In this document: piece after piece, positions 1 to 11,974 of the stretch
Position numbering within the stretch: position 1 is the stretch's first letter
Layout of the letters: each line of letters starts with the position of its first letter
DNA from: Epiperipatus broadwayi
Taxonomy: Eukaryota > Onychophora > Udeonychophora > Euonychophora > Peripatidae
Assembly (NCBI GenBank): GCA_028023455.1
Contig: JAQFVV010013377.1
Location: forward strand, 64,001-128,000
Reading direction: 5' to 3'
DNA: 64,000 nt
Translations under genes and position numbers: made by a program
Notes under the pieces: model-generated
What the model saw: the letters and a program-made list of their open reading frames with translations, nothing else
What the model was told of the DNA's origin: nothing
Databases searched by the model: none

Positions 1-1524
1 CTAGGTAAATAACTTTTCAATAACTGTCTCAACACTTTATTTTTAAATGAAATAAACTTTAACAAAGGATTATCATAAAAGTTAACCTGAAAGTAATAAT
101 CATTTATAATTTTTTTGTATGTAAATCTTTATTATGTTACAATATATCAAAATGTGTGAGCATGAATAAATAATAATGTACACTTAATTGTTATTTGGTT
201 TATTTTCTCTCATTCTCTCTCTCTGGTCACTGCATCACCATTCATTTAAATATATAAATATTTACTGTGTTAAGTTAAATGCACTGGATCCCCTTATTAA
301 GAGTAGAGGCTAGCCTGGGATATTTCAAGCAAATTAAGTAGTGTGCCTGTCATCTGAGAATGATGGCTATACAGCATATGGTTGGCTGGCACCTGAGTTT
401 GATTTTTAAAACTAATAAAAAACTTTGGATCACAGATTTTTGTTCTAGCAGTCAAGATGGACTGTTGTCAAAAATGTGATCATTTTTATGCTTTGTGTAG
501 CCTCGATCTGGCTATGGCTATCATTGACAGTTAAGCTATCAATGGTATTCTCTCCTCTGCTTGATATACCAGTCCATAGCCATAAGCATTAAAGATATAA
601 TTAAATAATTGCATAAAGTAAATAATAATGATAATAAAAGAAATGTCTTATAATAAAGAATGAAATGATAAATATAAAAGATATTGTTAAATAAATAATG
701 TTAAGTATATAAAAAAAAAGTATAAAGAATAAATGTGTATTGAGCTTGCTAAAACATTTAGTCAATATTCTAAAACATAAGTTAAAATTACGATAAAAGC
801 AAATTATTAAAACTATTCAAAACATAGTAAGTAGTGGCAAATAGACATAAAACAGGTTAAGCAGGTGGAGTTGGTACAGTATTTTACTTAGGTGAGTGGA
901 AATGGCATTATTGTAAGAAAAGTAATTAAAATTCTTATAAACAGATCAGATTTCTTAAAGAGATAAGTATCTGATGAAATTTTATCTGTCAATCTTTTTC
1001 AAATAAAAAAAATTGTAACTGTTATGATTGGACAAATAAGATGCAGATGAAAATGATCTGTATCTGATTTTGCTGATAAACCAAATGTAGAATGTAGAAA
1101 TAGTACTTATATATCATTGTAATTGTTATTGACTATTGCTGATCACTTATTGCCAAATTGTTTTGGTAGATGTTTATGATGCTTAGTCTTTTATTGTGAT
1201 TCCATTATATTTATTGTGTTTGGAGTTGAAATATCATGCAGAAGTAGAAAAGCCATTATCTGTTTCACTCTGACCACCTATCAGAGAACAGGCTAGAAGT
1301 CTATAAAGAATTCCAGAAGGGAGCTGACAGCTATGATAGAAACATTAAGAAGGATTGTGTCGATTAGATGCCTAAACATGAAGTGTCTACTGCTTTGGGA
1401 AAAATCCAGTTATCAGGAAACCAAAAAACTACTGTCTGGTATGACTGCAGAGTTAATAACAGTATGATTAAATACTATTGTTGCCATAGCTATGATTTAT
1501 TCACAAATGTGTGCCAAAAGTCTT
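1..1524. other. AT-rich non-coding DNA
   Basis: No gene recognised. The stretch is AT-rich with many stops in all frames. Around 1266-1350 and 1375-1532 there are two less AT-rich, coding-like patches on the plus strand separated by an in-frame stop, but they match no family I know. A hairpin-prone patch with repeated ggctatgg-type words lies at 500-590. Confidence 0.6.
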
Positions 1525-2810
1525 CCAATATCTGATCAAACTCAACTATTAGTAATAAAAAGAGAATGGATATGAACTTTAAAATATATATGTATAAATG
1601 TCTAGTGCTAACATTAAGTATTTATCTCCATTGACCTGAAAGTATTTTATAAATTGCTGTTATTATTAATTTAGTAATTTGGTTTATATACTAGTATGCT
1701 AAAGAACTGCTATGTGATTTTATGTAATCTTGCCATAATTTAGTTGGTGTACATTGTAAGAGAAACATCAATTTTTATGCAAAAGAATTAGCTTTTTATC
1801 ATAATTCTTGATCACGCTTATAAAAATATAGTATTTTAAATACAACCATTATCAATACCAATAAATTAAAAATATTGTCAAAAGAATAATTCAATCATAG
1901 CTTGATGAACCCAGAATAGGATACAAAAACAGGCTGCATAAACAGATTAACTTAAGGTGTTTGTTTATTATCTTTTAACAATTTGTATTTTTAACCAAAC
2001 TACTTTCCAGTTTTAGAAAAGGATAATTGTGTGTATTGATATAAGCAATCTGCTGTAACTTTATTTCAGGCTGTTTTGTTTATACATGACATTCAGTTGT
2101 ATATGATCTATTTATACATAAATAATTGTGATAACATTATGATTGCCAATCACTTGCATTAATTATTTTACTTATCGCAGTACTATGCAGGAGATGGTTA
2201 TTCCTACAATACATTATCTGCTTCATTTCTATACATCTTAGATAAGAGTGTTTGTGACTGCTGACTACTCTTATCCTTAGTACCTTTTACAATGTGCATG
2301 GTAAGAGAAATTTCCTATTGTATAATATTTTCCTAGATCATTTATACATTAATAATGTAATGCAGAGGTTGCCTCTTACATTTACTTAAATAATGTTTAG
2401 TTATTACATACATTACAACATGAAAATATTTATAGTAGACCAATTCCTTAAATAATTAATGCAATCAGCATATCATTGAAGTGTAGGTTTATTATGTCTT
2501 AAAACTATAATAACGAGTAGTGGTGATAAATTGCCTATGCAGCAAGTTTATAATTGTTTAGAAACATTTAAATAAGTATTACACCATATAATCCTATACA
2601 TTATCTGTGCATACAATTAATTATAAAGTCTACAGCATGTGAATCTTATTAACTTGTTTTAAAATTGATAGGATAGTGAAATAAACATGCAAGTTTAATT
2701 ACAGCTAAAATAGACTGAAATTTTCTGCAGATTGCAGTCAGTTATGCTACTGAGAGTGTTGTAAAATTGTATATACTTGAATAAATTGTAATCCTTAATA
2801 TTTGTCATTA
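1525..2810 (+). repeat. 1.2 kb direct repeat, copy 1
   Basis: This block aligns in the same orientation with 11975-13225, about 10.4 kb away. Shared landmarks in the same order include a tatgaactttaaa word near the start, tatttatctccatt, gcttgatg followed by taggatacaaaa and ggctgca, and cagcatatcatt with taggttta near the right side. Divergence is substantial, with many small indels. There is no open frame. It is either an old segmental duplication of intron sequence of the Ig gene or two copies of an unnamed dispersed repeat. This copy lacks the SINE present in the other. Confidence 0.75.
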
Positions 2811-3711
2811 TTTTGCAATCAGTGAATTAATTAGAGTATGATTAGTGTCACAAGTATCTAGCTGATCTTAGCACACTATAAAAGAAAAAAATATGTACAT
2901 CCTGTAATGTCAGACTATGAAGATACCAAGCAAATTTTCCTTAGGTGATTTGCATATGAACTGTAAATTTTGACAGTTATAGAGATTATTTTATTATAAG
3001 CTGGCACCCAATAAGAGACTGAGCTACAAATACAAAATCCTGAACTCAAAAGCCAAATTGCAATTATATAGTGATTGAAAAATACTTGAAAACTTTTAAT
3101 AATGTAAAAATAATTGTAAAACACATGTTTATTTTTTTTTGTTTTAACAGTTTAAAGTAGAAAAGGGATTACATTTTTATTTAATATAAATTCATTTTAA
3201 ACCACATTTAGAAAAATAATTATTGATTGCAAAAATATAATTATTGAAAAAAAAGATTTGGTTTGGCTTATTATTGCTAATAGTGAGATAAAAAAAACTG
3301 TGTGCGTATAACATAATGCATAATAAGAATTATTTTGTTTAATAGTTAAATTTCATATTGGCAATACAACTGGGTCTCGTTTTATGCGGATTTATTTAAT
3401 ATGATTTTGAAGTTATGCAATTCATATTTCTACTTAATATCTTTGTATGCGTTTTTCTTTTATGTGATAGAAATTATTAGATCAGAAGTCAAGCTGCAAT
3501 AATGCATTATTACTTTAAATATTATACATTTTGTGCATTCACATCATATTTAAAGTAATAGCGCATTATCTGAGTTCAACTTCCATCTAATAATTTAAAT
3601 ATTTTCAGCACTTTATAATAGTACTGTAATAGATTTTTCGCAATAAAGAAGTTCATAATTCACTTAAAATCAGGATTTCCCCATTTTATATACACACATT
3701 AAATTTTAAAA
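2811..3711. other. AT-rich non-coding DNA
   Basis: Nothing recognised. This is where a duplicated Ig exon would be expected if the 1.2 kb repeat had carried one with it, but I see no Cys-containing open segment with splice borders here. Confidence 0.5.
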
Positions 3712-4002
3712 GATTATAATGTAAGTCCATTCAAATGTTATAGATGCCTATACTGTATATGTTGTTGTTTTTGCATTTTAAATCACATTCTATTTTTGCT
3801 TTTTTTTAAAAAGAATACATAATCAATTAATCATTTAGTGTCTGCAAGTAATAAATTTTACAAGACTATAACGTAAATCTGTTCAAACATTATAGATGAA
3901 AAATACCATGTATGTTGTTGTTTTTGCATTTTAAATCACGTTCTATTTTTGCTTTTTATAAAAAGAGTACATAATCAATTAATCATTTAGTGTCTACAGG
4001 TT
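3712..4002 (+). repeat. Tandem duplication of a ~145 bp unit
   Basis: Two head-to-tail copies, about 3712-3850 and 3863-4002. Both run from a ttataatgtaa/ctataacgtaa start through ttgttgtttttgcatttt to aatcaattaatcatttagtg. They differ by scattered substitutions and a short A/T-run indel. No coding potential. Confidence 0.8.
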
Positions 4003-5340
4003 TATTTTTAAAAGGTAAGTAACAGTGGTGGGCACAATTAAATTTGACAATTAAAATCTGATTTTTAATTCTAATTAACAATTTAAAAAATAGGTAATGT
4101 GATCTGAAATTAATGTGATGTGAAACAATAAATTTGATTTTTAAATGGAATTGAAAATTAAAAAATTAAAGACAAAAATAAGAATTTAATTTTTAATCAT
4201 TAGTTTTAATTAAATATTGCCCAACAGTGGTGAGTCTGTGTCTTTTTATTATCGTAAGTCTAAGTTCTTATTTTTATTTTAAACTTTTAGTTTACCCTAA
4301 TGGAGAGGAATAAACACCCAAGAAAATGAATTTTTTTGGAAACATAAAATTTTAATTTTAGATTGCTTAGTGAAATGGGAAGGATCAACAGCAATTGGAA
4401 AATGTTTTAGTTGTATATCCTCTTGACTTCGTTTAAAGAGAAGCTACAATACCTCACATAACATCACATCATGACGAATCTGATGTTTCAAATAGCGATA
4501 ATGATAAAAGACTGTACATGTATAAAAAATGTAAAGTAAGCATAAAAAATATATTGTTTTAATTAAAATTAAATAATGTAGTTAATAAAAAAGGAAAAAA
4601 GTTTGTCTTGTATCAATTTTTTTCAAATTTGAAATTTTTTATTAGTCATTTTCTTTTTTTTTTTTTATGCGAATTTTAAAGTAATTTTACATGCTTTGTT
4701 TTTATGTGATTTTCAAAAATTACAGTAACCTATCCCCCATTTTTCAACATAAGTTAAGTCTATTTTTGTGTGATTTCTTTTGTGCACATTTTGTGAGGAA
4801 CTTATCTACTGCATAAAACGATACCCAGGTGTATATATAAATAAATGAAAGTGAACATATGTATTGTGCCAATTACATATGGTCACATGTTTATATTTAT
4901 TATTAATAATAATAATTAAAAAAATAAATTAGTTAGAGGGTAAAAGTGAAACAAGCTAAAAAATTAAAAGAATTGGGTCATCGATATTTTTTTAAAAAAA
5001 ATAAAGGGAAAAAATATACATAAAACTTTTGAAATGATTAATAATTAGTCAAAAATTAGTTAAAAAGCTGTAAAGACTTTTATTTCAAAAAAGAAAAAAT
5101 ATAAAAGGTAATAATGAATAAAGATTGAAAGACAAAAAAGAAGGTGAAGGGTGTGTATAACAAAATACATCTCTTTTTCTCTTCAAAATCACTGATTTGA
5201 AAAAAAAAATGTAAATGAAAGTTATTAGAAACATATAGGCAAATAAAAAGGTATTAGAAAGTTATGATATTAAAAAATGTTGTAAAAAAAGTAAATTTAA
5301 ATGTGAAACTTGTACAAATTTTTCATCATAGATCTGTATA
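4003..5340. other. AT-rich non-coding DNA
   Basis: No gene or recognisable element. Long A and T runs dominate and stops are frequent in every frame. Confidence 0.6.
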
Positions 5341-5880
5341 AGATAAAAAAATAAATTGCGTGAAAGGACATATTTTTTAATTAGTGGCATTCCAGTAAAT
5401 AATAGCCAGCAAATCTATAAATAAGGCAGATTGAGATTATTAATCAGTTGATTTTGGATTTTCTGTTGTCAGATTTATCTAAAGAGCTAAACGTGGGACT
5501 AGCATTTATGAGCAATATTAGTGAGCTTATGTCTGTTAATATGCATGGCTAGTAACCCTAAATGGGCATTTGCTTGGGCTTTACCCTTCTGAATTCGAAC
5601 TCACCCATGAAAAAACATCTGCTGCCTTGCCTGCTAAATTAGATTGTCATTCTTAACTGTGCTATACCTGAAGAAAGAATGAATGCTGCTAAAAACAGGA
5701 AAGCAAGAAAGAAGGAGACTAAACCAACTGCCATGGACCACTCCAAGAATAACCCAGCCAGCCGGAGTGTCTAGTGAAGAATCAACCGTCTCTGCAAAAG
5801 AAGTGGGTGCTTCTCACAGGATGGTCTATAAAGTACTGGATGTCTAATAATCTAGGTAAACATTTTTCTATCAAGCATGC
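5341..5880 (+). mobile_element. Solo-LTR-like relic related to the 33.5/38.7 kb LTRs
   Basis: The region shares ordered landmarks with the long LTRs at 33482 and 38691. A TATA-type core preceded by gcaaatctata lies near 5410. A block with caaccgt and aaagaagtgg lies near 5786-5808. Both types end with ctaggtaaa (here 5852-5860). The rest is strongly diverged and the outer ends cannot be fixed, so I read it as an old solo LTR, or the remains of one, from a related family. No internal region lies beside it. It could also be a piece of a different long-LTR family. Confidence 0.4.
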
Positions 5881-6541
5881 ATGTATTGATTTATTGTAAA
5901 TCAAAAAAGAAATAGATTAGTTTAAAATTGAGCAATATTTAAAAAAGAAAAAGAACTATTACTAGAGAAGTTATTTTTGTTAGATAAAGTAAAAATTACT
6001 TTAAACTGGACTTTTGCTAATTAGCTATTCTGCAATATAATTATATTATTTTAATACTTATATATTTGTTTGTTATTTTAAATATTTAAATTCATTATGC
6101 TATTTAACGTGATAAAAAATTTTCTTTTAATTAAACATTATTACTGCTAAAAAATAGTTGTCTTGATTAATTCTTTTTTCACCAAACAATGAACAACAGT
6201 AGCAAATTAAATCTAGGTCATTAAAATTTATGTGGTTAACTTTAGATTTAAACAAAATAAGGGGACAAATAAATAAAATTCTCTTTTTATTCTAAAGAGA
6301 AGTAAGGTGGAATAAACAAAGAAGGAGTAGGGGGCTATATACTCATATTCATCTGTTACCGTGATAATTTCCGGAAAAAAATTATAAATATTTTAAGCGC
6401 TGGATACCTAATAAAGCATTCTTTATAAATACTTTTGTCCAGCAATCAAGGGGCATCTGACTGGGAAATACAACATTGGAATAATATGTGCGTATTTTTT
6501 CAGTGTTCGGTTAGGAATATAAACTTAAAAGCTCATTAGGT
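5881..6541. other. AT-rich non-coding DNA
   Basis: No gene seen. The last ten bases form the left target-site duplication of the SINE that follows. Confidence 0.6.
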
Positions 6542-6651
6542 GTCTTGCATTGGTGGTTGAGAGGTCAGCGCGACTGCCTTGCACTTGCAGGCAGTTGCCC
6601 GGGTTGCGGGTTCACGTCCCGGCTGATGCTATGACACTTAATAAAAAAAAT
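6542..6651 (+). mobile_element. tRNA-derived SINE, copy 1
   Basis: A tRNA-like head carries a pol III A box (TGGTTGAGAGG, 6554-6564) and B box (GGTTCACGTCC, 6609-6619), followed by a short body ending gctatgacac and an A-rich tail. It is flanked by a 10 bp direct repeat, ctcattaggt, at 6532-6541 and 6652-6661, the signature of target-primed insertion. It is too short and too mismatched to be a working tRNA. It shares head and tail with the copies at 12.3, 41.2 and 59.4 kb. Such SINEs borrow the enzymes of a LINE; which LINE is unknown. Confidence 0.85.
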
Positions 6652-6661
6652 CTCATTAGGT

Positions 6662-7690
6662 TTGTATTTGCTTGACGTAACAGTAGAAATTAAATAATTA
6701 AATATAACAAAAACTGTTACAGTATACAACATCTTATATATATATATATTCAAAATTTTATTTTTAATTGAACACTATAGAAAGTTAAAATTAGGCAATG
6801 TAAAAATATCATGAAAGAACATAACATGGACAGTAAATGAAGAACTTTTGTGTGGAACTGGCATATACTTATATAAAGCTTAGAAAAGTGGAGAAGATAA
6901 TCAAAGATAAATAAGTAATAATTAAAGATATCTATTAAAAGCAGAAGTCTGAGTTTAATTTTGTAGAACTAAAAGTTTTTTTGTTGTATATTTTCTTGTA
7001 TTATCTAAAATGGAATCTAAGAAACAAAACCATAATTTAATACATGAGAAGGTAACCTGTAATAAGAATAATCCCATTACTTTTTAAAAACCCCAAATTT
7101 AAAAAAAAAAAACAGACAAGCCTACAAAAGTGCAAATGCTGATGAATATACTAATAGAAATGTTAAACAAAATTCTGCAAAAAATGAAATAAATTTAGCA
7201 GACAATGTTAAAAATTATAATACAAGAAATAAAAAATAAACCTAAATCAGCAGAGTGGTGAACAATATTATTTTTGAAAATGGGAAAAATACATCAAAGC
7301 AAGACTATCAAACATTAATTTATGTTGAATTAGAAGAACTGCAAACCAGAGCACCATTGCATAGGGCAGATAAAACTCAGAATGCAATAGAAGCATTGAA
7401 GAAGAGATTAAAAGAAAATAAAGACTAGAATGAGAGATAAAGGTAAAATGTTATAAAGATTATAAGACAGATAGTATAGAAGTCACAAAAATTTAAAAAA
7501 GATAGTATAGAAGAAAAAATAGAAAGTGAACATAAATAAATAACCAGAAAGCATTATATTAAACATAAAAATACAAATAATAGAAGAAAAGTAGGATAAT
7601 TCCTATTTGTACCTAGAATATAGAAACAAATTTAGGCTGACTTTGAAATAAATAGGGAACATTTTTATATAAAAAATGATTAGAAATAAT
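6662..7690. other. AT-rich non-coding DNA
   Basis: A short TA run lies at 6734-6749. No gene recognised; short open stretches are A-rich and have no family resemblance. Confidence 0.55.
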
Positions 7691-10600
7691 GGTAGTTGTG
7701 ACTTATTCCCAATGTGGCTGCTAGTTAATACTGCAGTACTATCAACAACCCCCAAGAAGCATGCAAGTCATAAATTTCAATCCGAAAATTGCGGAAATTG
7801 ACAAATTAAAAATGCCTATGGCAAAATAAATTGAACAAATCCTTCTAAAATACAAATAAAAAAAAAACAATAAAACACTATAAATTTCAAATTACAAAAA
7901 CAGAAATCAATGAAAATACATTAAACACAAACACCCCCATGAAGAATTTCTAAGCAAAAATCACTGAAATTGACAAATCAAAATTAAACAAATTAAAAAA
8001 TAAAAAAAACAAGAAAACACTATGAAATTCAGATTACAAAAACAGAAAAATTTTAAAGGTAAATGTCAAAAAAATTACTGAAGCTTCATTCATGGTATGA
8101 ACAAGGGTTCATTAATGGCAGGAATTACAAATACAAAATTTCACCAATATTTAGCTTTGAACATTTGAAAATATGCATCTGTGATCAGATTATAAAACAG
8201 CAATTATATAAACTAAAAAGCAATCAGAACATTACATGAAAGCTATTTATCAAATTATTATCTGCTTTGAAATTATAATATATTATCAAAAAGAAGTCAA
8301 ATGCAAACCTACCCATCTTTTTCTTTCCCCCACAATGAAGAATTTCTAGGCAAAAATAGCTTAAATGGACAAATTAAAATGCCTAAATAGAACAAATCAT
8401 TCTAAAATACAAATTAAAAAAAAAACAAGAAAATGTTATGAAATTCGAATTACAAAACAGAAAAACTTTAATGGTAAATGTCATTAATGACATATGAGAA
8501 TTCATTAATGGCAGGAATTACAAAAACTGATTCCAAAGCAGTGACTATATAAACTAAAAAGCAATAAGAAATTTACACAGGAGCTTCCATTTTTCAAATT
8601 AATTATCATCTGCTTTGAAATTATGGAAAATCATCAAAAATGACTACTTTTCAAAAAGATTCCAAAGCAGTGGTTAATATAAACTAAAAGTCAATAATAT
8701 ACAGGGGAAGTTCTATTTATTAAATTAATTATCCTCTGCTGTAAAATTATGGCATATCATTTAAATATTTTAAAAGTAGATTTATAGAGATCTGCAGGGA
8801 ATATATTACCCAATTTTTTCAAGGCTGACTTGTCCAGTATTTGTAGTAGGTTTGTGGCATAAACATCCATGGTATAAAAAAGATCACTATTATTTTGAGC
8901 CTTATTGCAGCACATGTAACTAATAACATTCGAGTTTTGTGGCTCCCTGGAGGAAAATTATTTAGAGAAGCCTTTTTTCAAACAGATTTCACCACATTTA
9001 ACTAATAACAACAGATTAAATAACAGTGGTTATTTGGTTTTAAAAAATACAACAAATATGGCAAAAATTAGCAGCAGACATTTTTACTAAATTAAATTTA
9101 TACATATATAGCAATAAAGATTTAAAAAGAGAAATATAATCACAGTTTAATACATTACATCACAGTTTAGTTCTGCAAAAAATAGGCAAAAAGAAGTTTC
9201 AAATTTTTTACAGTTTGTACTTTCAAAGTGAAATGTGATGTAATAGACATTTCCATGAAAAATATAATTTCTTCAGCTGACAAATTTATTGCAAATGTAA
9301 CTGAACTAGTCTTTTGAAATACCTGTTTAGTTTTATTATGATGTATTAAATATTTTATATTGCTACAAATAGAAGTTGTTGAAATTATTTTTATTTTTGA
9401 TGGAGTTAATATGGATTTTTTCTAAGCAGAGGAATACAATAATCATGCACAAACTTTCAGGCAACATTTTATCTATTTTTTGCAGAACTGAACTGTGAGG
9501 TGTATTGTATTAAATTGTGATTAAATTTCTCTTTTTAAATTTTTAATTGGTATATGTATGGATTTAATTCAGTAAAAAAGCCTGCTGCTAATTTCTGTTG
9601 TTGTTTTTTAAAACCAAATAACCATTGTTATTTAATCTGTTGTTATTAGTTAAGTGTGCTGAAATCTGTTTGAAAAAAGGCTTCTCTAAATAATTTTGCT
9701 CTAATAAGCCTCAAAATTTGAATGTTTTTCTAAATAACTTCATACCAATAATTTTGCACTGAAAGCCCGAAAATTTGAACCTTGTCTGTCTATTTTTTGT
9801 GGAACTGAACATTGACATATAATGTATTAAACTCCAATTATATTTCTCTTTTTAAATCTTTAATTGGTATATATGTATGGATTTACTTCAATAAAAAAGC
9901 CTGCTGCTAATTTCTGCCATATTTGTTGTATTTTTCAAAACCAAATAACCACCGTTAGTTAATCTGTTATTAGTTAAGTGTGCTGAAACCTGTTGGAAAA
10001 AATGCTTCTCTAAATAAGTTTCCTTCAGTAAGCTGCAAAATTTGAATGTTATTACTTATGTGTGCAATAAGGCTCAAATAATAATGTTCCTTTTTATACC
10101 ATGGATGTTTATGCTGCAAACCTGCTCCAAATACTGGACGAGTTAGCGTTGAAAAAAATTGGGTAATATATTTTCTGCAGAACTCTATACATCTATTTTA
10201 AAAATATTTAAATGATATGTCATAATTTCAAAGCAGAGAATAAATTTAGTATTGCTTTTTAGTTTATATTAATTACTGATTTGGAATCTTTTTGAAAAGT
10301 ACTTATTTTTGATGATTTTCCATAATTTCAAAGCAGAGATTAATTAATTTTATAAATAGAAGCTCTAGTGTAAATTTCTTATTGCTATTTAGCTTATATA
10401 ATCACTGCTTTGGAATGTTTTTGTAATTCCTGCCATTAATGAACCCTCATATGCGATTAATGAAGCTTCATTATTTTTTTTGACATTTACCATTAAAGTT
10501 TTTCTGTTTTGTAATTCAAATTTCATAATGTTTTCTTGTTTTGTTTTTATTAATTTGTATTTTAGAAAGATTTGTTTTATTTAGGGTCCATGTCAGCTAT

Positions 10601-11247
10601 TTTAGCCCAGGAATTCATTGGGGGGGGGGGTAGGTTTGCATTTGACTTATTTTTGAGCATATGCTATAATTTCAAATCAGATATTAATAAATTTGATAAA
10701 AAAAAAGCTTGTGTAGTGTTCTGATTGCTTTTTTGTTTATATAATCACTGCTTTTGTAATCTGATCAAAGGTGTATATTTGCAAATGTTCAAAGCTAAAT
10801 ACTGATGAAATTCTGTTTTTGTAATTCTTGCCATTAATGAACCCTCATATGCCATTAAAGAATCTTTGTTGTTGTTTTTTTTTTGACATCTACCATTAAA
10901 GTTTTTCTGTTTTTGTAATACAAATTTCATAGTGTTTTCTTAGTTTTTTTAATTTGTATTTTAGAAGCAATTTTTGCCTAGAAATTCTTCATGGGGGAGG
11001 GTGTTTGTGTATGATGCATTTTCACTGATTTCTGTTTTAGTAATTTGAAATTTCATAGTGTTTTCTAGTTTTTTTTAAATTTGTATTTTAGAAAAAATTT
11101 TTTGATTTATTTTGCCTTAGGCATTTTTAATTTGTCAATGTCAGTGATTTTTGGCTTGAAATTTATCACTTGCATGCTTCTTGGGGGATTATGATGGTAC
11201 TGCAGTGTCACCTAGAAGCCACATTGGGCATAAGTCACAACTACTGG
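7691..11247. mobile_element. 3.5 kb foldback (long inverted repeat) element
   Basis: The outermost bases form inverted repeats: gtagttgtgacttat at the left pairs with ataagtcacaactac at the right. The pairing continues for more than 1.4 kb through ctgcagtac, aagaagcatgcaag, cattaatggcagg, and aaagcctgctgctaat near the centre. The unpaired centre is roughly 9190-9470. Each arm is itself built of subrepeats of a few hundred bases, recognisable by repeated catgaagaatttct and its reverse complement, and the right arm holds an extra direct duplication (about 9480-9720 and 9780-10030). No transposase frame is present, so it would depend on an enzyme in trans. I could not find a convincing target duplication. 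Confidence 0.85.
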
Positions 11248-11974
11248 AAAAACAATACATACATGTTTTGTATGCTATTTCAGAGTTTCTTTTGGCATAG
11301 TGATGATATTTACATAATAAAAGGCAGGATATCAAAGCCAATAATTTTAAAAGTGCTAGGTAATATGTTAATAAAAACTCAAATTTGGTGGCAAAAGTAA
11401 ATTTAAAAATGTTTTAAATACTTTTCCACATGATTACTTATAATTTCAAAATACTTTTGAATAGATTATATAGTCAAATAGAGAATCAATTTGTAATTGA
11501 GCAAGAAAATTCAGACAAGTTATGTCATCTAGAAATAATATCTAAATAAATAATCACCCAAGAAGATCAGTTAGGTGTATAAACACTAATAACTAAGACC
11601 CAAATGATACTCGGACAAAAACGATCAAAACTGAAACAGAATTTAACATATTATAAAGTTTTTTTTGTTTATAGACTGACATTTTGTTATTTTTTGGCTG
11701 ACAGTAGTGATATGAAGTGATCATTATACATGTTTCATGTTTGTAATTTAAAAATTTGAATGAATATTTAAAAGTAAAGATTTTCAACAAATTTAATAAT
11801 TGAATAAAATTTATATATATAATTTACATGCACAGATAAATGTATGCAGTATTATTAATTAGAAATTAATTTTAAAAGCAATTTAACAGTATTTACTAAT
11901 CAGTTGGGTAAAAATGGTATCATCTTGAAAAATGTAACTAGAATTTTTGCAAACAGGTTAATTAATTAAGGAAA
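11248..11974. other. AT-rich non-coding DNA
   Basis: Nothing recognised between the foldback element and the second copy of the 1.2 kb repeat. Confidence 0.6.

Noticed and set aside
1-14. ctaggtaaat at the very start as the end of another long LTR
   Set aside because: Only the ten-base word matches; the following bases differ from the LTRs and the preceding sequence is outside the window.
2915-3124. Possible second Ig exon at the place predicted by the 1.2 kb duplication
   Set aside because: The minus frame there has no Ig signature (no DxG...C) and no matching splice phase.
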